DNA of 64,000 nucleotides from Bretschneidera sinensis (lineage: Eukaryota > Streptophyta > Magnoliopsida > Brassicales > Akaniaceae): assembly GCA_023935145.1 (NCBI GenBank), contig CM043698.1, positions 38,713,501 to 38,777,500 on the forward strand, given 5' to 3'. The notes beneath the pieces were generated by a model. That model was not told the origin of the DNA and searched no databases. It saw only the letters and a program-made list of their open reading frames with translations. This document shows, in pieces, positions 32,660 through 41,943 of the stretch (position 1 is the first letter of the stretch; each line of letters starts with the position of its first letter). The translations under genes were made by a program, and so were the position numbers.

Positions 32660-34150
32660 TGAAAAAACAAAATCTTTTCAAACAAGTTTTATAAAACATC
32701 TACAGCCAGAACAATTATGAGATCAATATACATATGTAAAGATATATTTCGATTTAAATCTTTACTAAAGTAATCACCTCAGGACTCTATAAAAGTTACT
32801 AGTTACCTTAGCAATAAACTAGCTACTCTATGTAATAGACTTAGAGATACCACGCATACACCAACCCCTATCTCAGTGAGAAATTTTGATATTTACTTAG
32901 CACTATTATGGTCATGTGCTTGTACTTGTTTCATGAACTTGCTTGAGAGCAACCTTTAACTCCCGTAAAAAGCGGCACCATTTCTAAATTCATATAGGTG
33001 AAGCTCTACAATGTGACTTTGTTATTTAGGACATATTTACAATATTGTTTTAGGCTTCATTAAGAGTTGAACTCAACCTCTAAGATACGTAACGGGCGAT
33101 ACTAACATTTATTTTACGGGCTCATATTTGTCAGTATTAACAATCACTATATAGTAACTTGTTTTTACCCGTTAAACTTTATAACAAGTTATGTACTAGA
33201 ATGAGGTTGGGTTCCCATTACGAGTGATCATTTATAAATTTTTCATCCCTATCTCATAGGATGTGTCGTTCTTACTAACTCCTTAGAAAGAGCTTTTGTA
33301 AGAGGATCAATCAAGTTTTACTTTACTTAACATAGATCATTATAATAATTCCATCTTGAATCAATTGTCTCACAAATTCATGTCTTAGACTTATATATCT
33401 AAACTTACCATTATAGGAGCAACTAGAAGCCCTTGATAAAGTGGCTTTCCTATCACAATGGATAGACATTGGAGGCATAGGATGTGACTATAAAATTTAT
33501 ATCTAATAATAAATTTCTAATTAATCTATTCAATCTCTGTGAAATATGCAAGTTTGTTTCTTGCTCGCCCAAGAAACAAAGCTTCCTCTTGATAAAAAAA
33601 ACCCATCACAAGGTAGACGTGCTATCTCCCACACTTGTCATCCAACTAGCATTGATGTATCATCATAATACATCTAGATCATCACACAATCCCAAAATAA
33701 ATGGTTTCCTTTGGATAACCAAAGATTCTACCAATAGCTTTCCAATGTTCTAAACTTGGATTGCTAGTGTATCTACTCAATTTGTATATTCTCTTAATGT
33801 ACTGTGAATGACTCAAAACATAACTCCCACTATATGCTTTCTAACTTTAATTCCAAGATAGTATCTATCTCACCCAAGTATTCCATTGAAAATAGATATT
33901 TCTTTCACACATCAATCATATTAGTTCTAAAATCAACATATTATCAATATTAAAAAATACTAGCAAACACCATAATATTTCTAATAAAACACCCTCACAC
34001 TTTATGATAACATTAATCGTTTAGATTAACATGATCAACAAAATTTCATGTATCAATGCAGGCACAACATACCCATTATCTATACATGTATTAACCATGA
34101 GAGGTTTTACTGCATCAAACACTTTTCTTTAATCGTTCAAAGAAACATTT
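32660..34150 (-). pseudogene. pol: copia RT/RNase H, heavily decayed
   Basis: Minus-strand pieces: RT end with EIDTILELK and SHSQYIKRIYKLSRYTSNPS, EHWKAIGRIFGY (33890-33700), then RNase H pieces CFLGEQETN / SWASKKQT (about 33590-33560), SCSYNGKFRYISLRHEFV and LIDPLTKALSKELV (33430-33270). Many stops and shifts of frame, partly from AT drift. The words match copia RNase H in the correct order, so identification is good even though no frame is open for long. Confidence 0.75.
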
Positions 34151-34657
34151 ACATGATTTGAAACATAGTTCTTTTCACCAGAAATATTTACATATCAACA
34201 AGAAAAACATGATTTGAAATGCCAAATATATCATCATATATCATATTCTTTTGGGGTCTAAAATTATAATTCTTATGCATGCATAGACAGTGAAAATTCG
34301 AGTGGAAGACCCACCGATCTGGTTCTTTCGAAATGCCAAATTCTAAATCATTTTTCTCAAGAATCACTAGAAAACATGAACAATACTGCACACAAACTTA
34401 AAGATTTAATAATCTTAAAAGGACAAACCATTTTCACTGCAATGTTTGTGCAAATTGGTGCGCAAGGGAAACTTTAAATTAAGCGTACCTTCTAGTTTGA
34501 AGAATAGTTTTTTTGTTTTGTTTTCTACGCATGACCTACTGAACTCATTGTTCACATTAGTACTAATAAGCTTATAATTTGTTAAAGATTTGGAGTTTTA
34601 TTGAAGAGATTTGTTAGAGCTGTTTAAGAGATCAAAGAAGCTTTATGATTCCCATAG
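34151..34657. other. Intergenic DNA, nothing recognised
   Basis: AT-rich sequence up to the MCM-like exon. No upstream MCM exon could be found in it. Confidence 0.3.
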
Positions 34658-34776
34658 GCCTTACAAGAAGCCATGGAACAACAGTGTATCTCTGTTGCAA
34701 AGTCTGGACTTGTAGCAAGTTTATCAGCATGAACTTCTGTCTTAGGAGCAGCAAACCCTGCTGGTGGTCATTATAA
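34658..34776 (+). pseudogene. Single exon of an MCM8-like helicase gene, broken
   Basis: Bounded by an acceptor (CCCATAG ending 34657) and a donor (AA|GTAATA after 34776), this 119-base exon reads ALQEAMEQQCISVAKSGLVA, then SLSA, a TGA stop (34730-34732), and TSVLGAANPAGGHY. The pattern ALLEAMEQQxxSxAKAGxxASLxARTSxxAAANPxGGxY is the core of MCM helicases around the sensor-1 region (AANP), and the cysteine after QQ suggests MCM8. The stop replaces the conserved arginine before TS. MCM8 acts in homologous recombination. No other MCM exon is seen for several kb, so this is an isolated gene fragment, perhaps moved by a transposon. Subfamily is an inference. Confidence 0.75.
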
Positions 34777-36315
34777 GTAATATTTTCCTAGTTCTATTCT
34801 TGGATTATTCTTTTCTCAGAGAAGTGTGTCTTCCTTAGGTGATTTGACATGGCCTTTGGCTTTGATCTCTCCTTGTATTTTTCACATGTTTTTCGTGAAT
34901 ATTTTAAAGTGGCTGCATCAGTTTCAATTAGTGTAAGCTCTTCTCCTGCTTATGATGCTATACAAAGCCCTGTGCTTTGCTTTTATTTTCTGGTCTATGC
35001 TATTGGTAAATCATAAAATTTATGGACTCATTATGTTTTTGATTTTATCATTGTTCAATAGAAAGCTATAACATTTTGGAAGCAAAAAAAAGGACATAAA
35101 AATATAAGGCTTATTTTGCACTGGGCGCTGTGCAAATTGCATATCTAGTAGAAGTCACCTTCAATTATGCCGTTGCTACTTGTCTATTACGCTCATGAGG
35201 CATATGCAGTAGATCCTTACTTGTTGGTCTTTAGGAAAATCTTTTAGGAACATAGTCTTTAAATTTTTGTACTCTAAATCTCTATGGTATGACATCGTTA
35301 CTTGTTAAAAATCAATAGCTGCAATGTTTCTCTTGGAAAAAGTAAGATTGGCTTCTGTATTTGATAATGACTGATGAAACTAATTTGGTTGCTACAACTA
35401 ATAACTATAAATTTTCTTAAATTTATTTACAATGGTTAGAAAATTGACTCTATAATTTATTTTAATACTCATACTTTTGAAAGGCTTTGGTGGTCAATTA
35501 GATTTTGAACTTGAACATTTCACAGCAGCTAGAGTATTTTTTTTTTCCTTGTGAGTTTCATATTTGTCCTAAATTGACCGTTTGTGGGCTAAGCTTATTG
35601 TTTTCAATTCTGTCATTCTTTCTTTCTCTGTTTCTTATGGAATAATTCAATTAACTTTAAGATATCGTAACTTTCCAAAAAGGGTTTGGCTTTGTCACAT
35701 TCACTACTGTGATCTTTTTTAATAGGTTCTCGACACCAATGGCATTCCAAACAACTCATCACAAGGCATCCACTTCTTCGGGTGTAAGTCATCAGATTGA
35801 TCAAGATCAAGATTGGTAAGTATTTAAATTAATTTTTAATCCTTTTCTTCTATTTTTAAATTGATTCCAAGCCTTCGTGATGGTTCTTTTTTAGGTTAAG
35901 TGAGAAGCAGAGGTAACTGGTTCTGTAGATGCAGTTTGGGTGCTAGATCTGGAAGAAGAATCTTGAATGTGTTCTCGTACTAGAAGACCAATAGATCATC
36001 TACAAGGGTTTTAGAGGTTTTGCTTGTGTCAAAAAGAAGTATAGGTGTTGTGATTCTCAAAGTTGCATGACTTGTGTAAATAAGCATTCCATGATAAAGA
36101 AACTTTGCAACAGCATTGTTTGTCTTTCAGATGTTAGACTCTACTTGTGGATAATCTCACAATACTATGTGAATTATGAACCATTGCAAGGGATGACATA
36201 TTCCTTTATGAGTGTTACTTGTTTTTGGATAAATGGAATAATCTTTATATCTATTACACTATGTTTTGAATATTGTCTATTTTTTTGTTGGATATGATCT
36301 TTATGCACTAGCATG

Positions 36316-36318
<3 letters not shown>
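34777..36318. other. Intergenic DNA, possible gene debris
   Basis: A segment at 35726-35815 lies between an AATAG acceptor-like site and TTG|GTAAGT, and the stretch 35990-36100 has some protein-like frames. Neither resembles a family I know. No gene called. Confidence 0.25.

Positions 36319-36362
<44 letters not shown>
36319..36362. repeat. (AT)22 microsatellite
   Basis: Uninterrupted AT dinucleotides. Confidence 0.95.
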
Positions 36363-36365
<3 letters not shown>

Positions 36366-36493
36366 CGCCGAATATATAGGTACAGGTTCTGGAGCCATAC
36401 TGATGGAAACTTGAGTATAGGTTTTTGTTATAGGTTTAGGCTCTGTACTGTTTGTAAATCCCTTCAACCTGTACCAACGATTTTTATGCAACG

Positions 36494-37149
36494 TGTTGTG
36501 GCCATGGTCCGAGGGGTGATTCGGATCTCACATCGACGAGTGAAAGGCAAGACTAGCGCCTTATAAGGGTGGTAGTCCTCACTCCCTCACGAGGCCTTTT
36601 AAAAGCGTGAAGGACCTGCTCCCAAAGCGGACAATATCGTGAGCCAGTCTACCGGGATCTCATCAATGGCGCCGTCCGTGGGAACCCCGGAATTGACCAG
36701 ACACAACCGCCAGTCTTCCCTTCACTGGGGGGCTATGTTGTGGCCATGGTCCGAGGGGTGACTCGGATCCCACATCGACGAGTGAAAGGCAAGACTGGCG
36801 CCTTATAAGGGTGGGAGTCCTCACTCCCTCACGAGGCCTTTTAAAACTGTGAGGGACCTGCTCCCAAAGCGGACAATATCGTGAGCCAGTCTACCGGGAT
36901 CTCATCAATGGCGCCGTCCGTGGGAACCCCGGAATTGACCAGACACAACCGCCAGTCTTCCCTTCATTGGGGGGCTATGTTGTGGCCATGGTCCGAGTGG
37001 TGACTCGGATCCCACATCGACGAGTGAAAGGCAAGACTAGCGCCTTATAAGGGTGGGAGTCCTCACTCCCTCACGAGGCCTTTTAAAACCGTGAGGGACC
37101 TGCTCCCAAAGCGGACAATATCGTGAGCCAGTCTACCGGGATCTCATCA
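36494..37149 (+). mobile_element. Tandem ladder of a miniature LTR retrotransposon (TRIM/SMART-like)
   Basis: Three 172-bp LTRs (36494-36665, 36736-36907, 36978-37149), each starting TGTTGTGGCC and ending ATCTCATCA, alternate with two 70-bp internal segments. Each internal segment starts one base after the LTR with the primer site TGGCGCCGTCCGTGGGAA (the TGGCGCC type, similar to the tRNA-Asp complement) and ends in the polypurine tract CTGGGGGGCTA. The period is exactly 242 bp. There is no coding sequence at all. Copies differ by only a few substitutions. No target duplication is seen on the outer flanks (CAACG versus ATTTT). Confidence 0.9.
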
Positions 37150-37344
37150 ATTTTTATTATCGTGTTTGTACCAAAAAAATTAAAATATCAACATGTTTTA
37201 TGTAAACGTTCATATAGAGCTTAATAACTATCAATATTGTATTCAAATGGATAGAGACAAATATATATACAATTTGAAATTAAAATTTGATTGAAAAGCC
37301 TCGTAAACTACAATTGTTTAAAACGGATGAGTTTTTGTCTAACA

Positions 37345-37615
37345 CAGATTTTATGAAAAATATATGACATAATAATTCATATTATCATTGAATGATATGA
37401 AAAGAGAGAAAAATATATATATATTTTTCGTTTAATGGTAAGATGAACTCTTATTTCATGTATTTTTTATGTATCTATAACAAATTTATGAAAGATATAT
37501 GGCATAATGATTCATCTTATCATTGAATGATATGAAAAGAGAGAAAAATATATATTTTTTGGTTTAATGGTAAGATGAACTCTTATTTCATGTATTTTTT
37601 ATGTATCTATACTAA
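37345..37615. repeat. Tandem duplication, 135-bp period
   Basis: For example GAATGATATGAAAAGAGAG occurs at 37390 and 37525, and TATGAAA..ATATATG at 37352 and 37487. The second unit is slightly shorter in its AT run. Confidence 0.8.
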
Positions 37616-38670
37616 ACAAAAAATTTCATTTGAAAAATAAAAATATGAAAGAAAAGAAAATTGAGGGTACATGTACATAACTTTTTGACATTAAAATTTT
37701 ATTAGAATGCCTCTTAAACTATCAGCTGGTCAACCTACTTTTATTTTATAAGGCTTGAAAAGTAACTCCTAGAAGAGACTGGACAAGGCATTTCCAAGAA
37801 CAAAAATAAATGATATTGTCATCCATAGTGGATCGTGATTTGATTAGGCACGTTGATGGACAAATTAAGTCCATGAATGGATTATAAAAAATAAAATCCA
37901 AAAAAAAAAAATAGACACCGCACTTCCAAAATCCAAAACAAAGATTTCAAAATTAATTCCTTGAATATTACTGTGACACCGTAGGAGAAAAACTCTTATG
38001 AGTCTGTTCTCTAATAAAGAAGAAGCATTTTATGTTGACTATATCAAACATTTAAAATAAGTACTTTTCATTATTATTTGTTTTGTAGTTTGTTTATATT
38101 GTTCGATAATGAAATTAATTACAAAGGTGATTTTTTATTTATTTATTTGAGTTTTGATTTAAATGCAATTCCATTATTCCAAAGTTTGATAATAAATCAC
38201 AAATAATACCCCAATCTTCAAAATACTAACATTGAACCCTTAATATAACGAAATTGTGGTAATTGGTACCCTCCGACAGATTCTATCTAAATTTAACGAA
38301 ATAAGCTCAAAATCCTCATTCCTCTTCACATTCTCTCTTTCTTTTATCACTTCCCAAAACAAACAATCTAAATCAAACCCACACAAAATCAAAATTGAGC
38401 CGTAACTTTGAGATCTGCAAAATTGAAAACCATTTTTATCTTCATTTTTCTAGGATTCATAACGTGGCCATTCGAGCTCATTGGAGAAGATATACTCACA
38501 TAAGTCGTATTTAAGTTGTAACACAATAAAAAGAAATGCACATTTATACAAATGTCCGTGTATGAAAACGAAATTGTCAATACACATTTATACAAATGTC
38601 CATTTGGCAATAATCATATTTCTAAAACAAGGCCTGTTTTTGTAGCTTATAACAAATCTTATAAACACCA
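37616..38670. other. AT-rich intergenic DNA
   Basis: No gene or clear element seen. Confidence 0.3.
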
Positions 38671-38671
38671 A

Positions 38672-39823
38672 TCTCTTAGCTTTTGGTTCCATTTAATTAT
38701 GTTTTGCGTGTCTTCTCCGATTATGAATGTTCTTTGGAATGGGGAGAAGACGGAGGATTTTAATTCTGGTAAGGGGATCCTTCAAGGGGATCTGTTATCT
38801 CCTTACCTCTTTGTTTTGTGTATGGAAAGATTGGGCCAAATTATAGGGGAGTTGGGAGGTTGGATCCCGTTTCGTTTAAATAGAGCGAGTGAAGCTTTCA
38901 CATTTATTTTTTGCGGATGACCTCCTCTTGTTTAGTAGTGCATCAATGCCTCAAGCTAATATGATATTATGGAATGTTTGAACTTGTTTTGTGATGCATG
39001 GGAGAGAAAGTGAACAAGGCGAAGCTGAATGTTTTCATTTCACAAAATGTTAAACTCTTTTTGTGCGAGAAGAATTGGACATAAATTGGGCATGGGGCTT
39101 ACGGATAACTTGAGTGGATGGGTGCCATTACTGCATGGGAGGGTTAAGAAGAGTACCTATAGTGGTATTATAGATAGAGTTCAGGCGCAATTTTCAAGTT
39201 GGAAGTTGAAGTATCTTTCCTTTGGTGGCCGAGCCACTTTGATCTAGTAGGTGATTCCGTCAATTCGGCTATACTCAATGCAAGCTACTTCCCATCCTCT
39301 TGGAGTCTGTGATTGTCTGGATCAGTTAAATAGAAGCTTTTTTGTGGGGTAGTAGTGATGGTAGAAAAGGTGTGCATCTCGTCAATTGGAAGGAGGTGTG
39401 TATGCCTAATGCTGATGGGGGTTTGGGTCTGAAAAGGATGCGACTTCTTAATACTGCTATGTTATTGAAGTTGGGTTAGAGATTTTTAAATGAGCAAGAC
39501 AGCCTATGGTTTCACATGTTGGTTGCTAAGTATGGTGTTCAAGACCTCCATATTCCTTCTATAATCAATGGGTGTTTGTATACTTCGAGAAACATTGTGT
39601 CCGCTGCCAATAGTAAGAAAGATGGGCTTCTATGGTGCGTAGCGAAAGGGGACATGGTCCATTTTTTGGACTGATAAATGGCTGCCAAAGAGGGTGATTA
39701 CTTAGCAAGATCGTGTTTGTGAAACAATGGACATTAGGGGAGAAACTATTAATAATTTCTTCTCGGAAAGTAAGGGTTGGTATTGAGAGTTAGTGGAGTC
39801 TATGCTTAATCCTTGTTGAGACA
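38672..39823 (+). pseudogene. LINE (L1-type) reverse transcriptase remnant
   Basis: Plus strand. First part reads SSPIMNVLWNGE, GILQGDLLSPYLFVLCMERL, corresponding to the RT motif GxxQGDPLSPxLF of plant LINEs. A one-base frame change leads into FFADDLLLFSSA (about 38907-38942), the FADD catalytic box. Then come LLHGRVKKSTYSGIIDRVQ, SSWKLKYLSFGGRATLI, and, after further frame shifts, VHLVNWKEVC and GGLGLKRMRLLNTA (39370-39470), the typical post-RT domain. The 5' part (endonuclease) and 3' tail are missing. It is interrupted at 39823 by a copia LTR. Confidence 0.85.
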
Positions 39824-40216
39824 ATAGGGTTTGGAAAATAATAAGAGTTTGTATTGTATCTTCTAAGTTGTTGTACATAGGGAGGTATTTATACACAATA
39901 AGTGAACTAAATGTGGAAAACAATCCCTAAATTGTAACCTAAATAAGAACAATGATAATAACAATATATTCTCAAATTATATTCTAACATCCCTCCTTAA
40001 ACTCAAAGGGGCAAACTGGATGCCAACTTGAGTTTGGATAATAATATGCAAAAGTTGGCAACAAAGAATGATTTGGTGAAGATGTCAGCAAGCTGATCAA
40101 CAGATGAAGTTGGGATAAGCTGAAGAGTATCATGAGCAAGATGATGTTGAGTAAAGTGACGGTCAATCTCAATGTGTTTAGTTCTTTCATGGAAGACATC
40201 ATTACGAGCAATCTAA
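39824..40216 (-). mobile_element. copia 3' end (RNase H tail plus 3' LTR)
   Basis: Minus strand. RNase H tail reads [19 protein letters not shown] then QLADIFTKSF (about 40205-40060), followed by the purine tract TTTAAGGAGGGA and a 166-bp LTR (39989-39824) beginning TGTTAGAATA and ending GTCTCAACA. The rest of the element is gone; the break at about 40216 leads into unrelated DNA. Confidence 0.82.
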
Positions 40217-40657
40217 ATAACACTCTGTTGTAGTGTGTGGCTCATATCGAGTGGAACACATGTACAGATAAGGCAGGCTGATGCCGGAGTGAAGCGGAGT
40301 GGAACGAGGGGAGCGTAGTGTACCTAGTGGAACGGAACGAAACGACAATTTCTGGCATATAATATTCAATTTTATACATTCGATGATTTATTCTTTTCGA
40401 TTTATGAATCTTTTAGTTCTATAACAATTTTACACATTATTGCACCCAAACTGTATACTAATATATCCAACACCAACGTGTGTCTATTTACCAAGAGAAT
40501 TCATACAGTCCACCATTGTAGTAACAATAATTATGCACTCTACTAAACTTCGCAACTCCATCTTGATTAGTTCTTTCTATAGTTAAGGAAATATTTGTCA
40601 ATCCATTTAACACTATCTCCAATGCATTAGATTGAGCCATTTATTCTTATACATAAA
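40217..40657. other. Left flank of the Sirevirus-like element
   Basis: No gene seen. ATAAA at 40653-40657 is the left target-site duplication. The flank continues at 50992 on the far side. Confidence 0.4.
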
Positions 40658-40965
40658 TGTTGACCCTCGCCCGTATTTTAATGATGGCAAAACACAACTG
40701 TTATTTAACTAACATGTTTAAACTAAGTTGTATTAAGGATCAAACACATTCAACCAAGGAACAAAGTGCAAAAACTCGAACCAAATCAAGTATCAAGTGA
40801 AGACTGAAGATCTAGTATAGGTCTTAAGGTTTAGAACCAATGTAAGTCTCACTCATACATTGTATTAGCTTGTTTAATGGCTCAAACACAAATGGTTTTT
40901 CTAAAACCATTAATTTTAAAATGTTTTTAATGAAAAACAGAAGAAAAACTGGGTTGGAAGACAAC

Positions 40966-41209
40966 CCAGTCGACTGGTATATGGGTCAGAAGGTACCCAG
41001 TCGACTGGATGAATTAACCCAGTCGACTGGTACTTTGACCAGTAATTTCCCAGTCGACTGGATGAATCAACCCAGTCGACTGGCAAAATGGACAGAAAGT
41101 CCCCAGTCGACTGGATGATATATACCAGTCGACTGGATACCCAGAAGGTCTGAAAACGTATATTTTTCAAGTGAACCCAGTCGACTGGTATCTCGACCCA
41201 GTCGACTGG
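40966..41209. promoter_or_regulatory. LTR array of nine CCAGTCGACTGG palindromes
   Basis: Perfect 12-bp palindromes start at 40966, 40997, 41019, 41050, 41072, 41103, 41125, 41177 and 41198. Gaps between starts are 31, 22, 31, 22, 31, 22, 52 and 21 bp, so every site lies close to a whole number of helical turns from the first. They lie upstream of the LTR TATA box, in the U3 position. Repeated U3 palindromes are known in Sireviruses; this motif and phasing are read directly here. Each has a CpG in its centre. The 3' LTR carries the same array (50065-50308). Confidence 0.85.
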
Positions 41210-41306
41210 TAGTTCAAAAATATGACCGTTGGACTCCAAATCTGAACGTTTTAAAGTAAATCTTTTTCAAATTAAAGTCCAAAACGGCCATATTAATTGA
41301 TTGCTA

Positions 41307-41312
41307 TATAAA
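41307..41312 (+). promoter_or_regulatory. LTR TATA box
   Basis: GCTATATAAACCCTC, about 100 bp downstream of the last palindrome. Likely drives the genomic transcript of the element. Confidence 0.7.
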
Positions 41313-41890
41313 CCCTCTCAGCAAAGCATTCAATAACAAGCAGCACATATTCAAAAAGAGTTGATCTCATATAATCAAGTTTTTATACTCTTGAAACACA
41401 AAAAGCTTTGAAATAATCTTATTGAGCCATTTCTTCAAGCTTTACTTTGAAAGAGAGACATTTCTGTTGTAATAAGCTTTCATTTGTTGTCTCTCTACCT
41501 TTTACTTTACAGCTTTTATTGCAAAGGGATTACTTCCGAGAGGAAGGGGAAACTTCCGAAAGGAAGGGGATTTTTCGGTTTAAGCAATTCCTGTAAATTG
41601 CTTGTGTACGGTTTGTGCAACACCCGGCTAAGTTGTGCGACTAAGCTTTCTTAGTGGATTACTTCAAGGAGTTCCTTGAAGAGAGTGGACGTAGGGTCGG
41701 AACGAATCCGATATTGCCGAACCACTATAACTGTGTTTGTATCCTCTTTCCTTAAACTCTTTATTTACAGCTTTCTACTTGTATTAATTATTTGTTGCTT
41801 ATCAGTTTTTATAAACTTGTATAAATTCCGCGAAAGTTTTTAAAAACCCAATTCACCCCCCCCTCTTGGGTTGAAACCTCGAGCTACAAT

Positions 41891-41902
41891 TGGTATCAGA
41901 GC
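41891..41902 (+). other. Primer-binding site (tRNA-iMet)
   Basis: TGGTATCAGAGC, complementary to the 3' end of plant initiator tRNA-Met, two bases after the 5' LTR. Confidence 0.9.
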
Positions 41903-41943
41903 CTCGTTCTCTTTATAAGGCTTAAATTCCTAGAGTTGATCCA

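Larger units (their letters stand above)
32110..34150 (-). mobile_element. Ty1/copia 3' half, minus strand, decayed
   Basis: Read leftward: end of RT, RNase H, polypurine tract AAAGTGGGGGAT, and a 3' LTR starting TGTTGGAGTTTG at 32644. Upstream parts (gag, integrase) are absent. Its LTR contains spaced GTCGA dyads, described under findings. Family differs from the other copia elements here. Confidence 0.75.
40658..41888 (+). repeat. 5' LTR of the Sirevirus-like element
   Basis: 1231 bp, TGTTGACCC...GAGCTACA. Contains nine CCAGTCGACTGG palindromes and a TATA box (listed separately). Frames found here (PVDW-type repeats) are merely translations of the palindromes. Confidence 0.95.

Noticed and set aside
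36489..37154. Target-site duplication of the miniature LTR ladder
   Set aside because: The flanks CAACG and ATTTT do not match. A loose similarity of TTTTTAT words is not adjacent to the LTR ends.
40966..41209. CRISPR-like array (regular repeats with unique spacers)
   Set aside because: Repeats are 12-bp palindromes with spacers of 9-40 bp inside a plant LTR, present in both LTRs. No cas genes and a eukaryotic context.
40870..41239. Open frames of 82 and 107 codons over the palindrome array (also at 49969-50338)
   Set aside because: They are translations of the repeated palindrome (QSTG / PVDW units) within the LTR and occur on both strands; no independent coding evidence.
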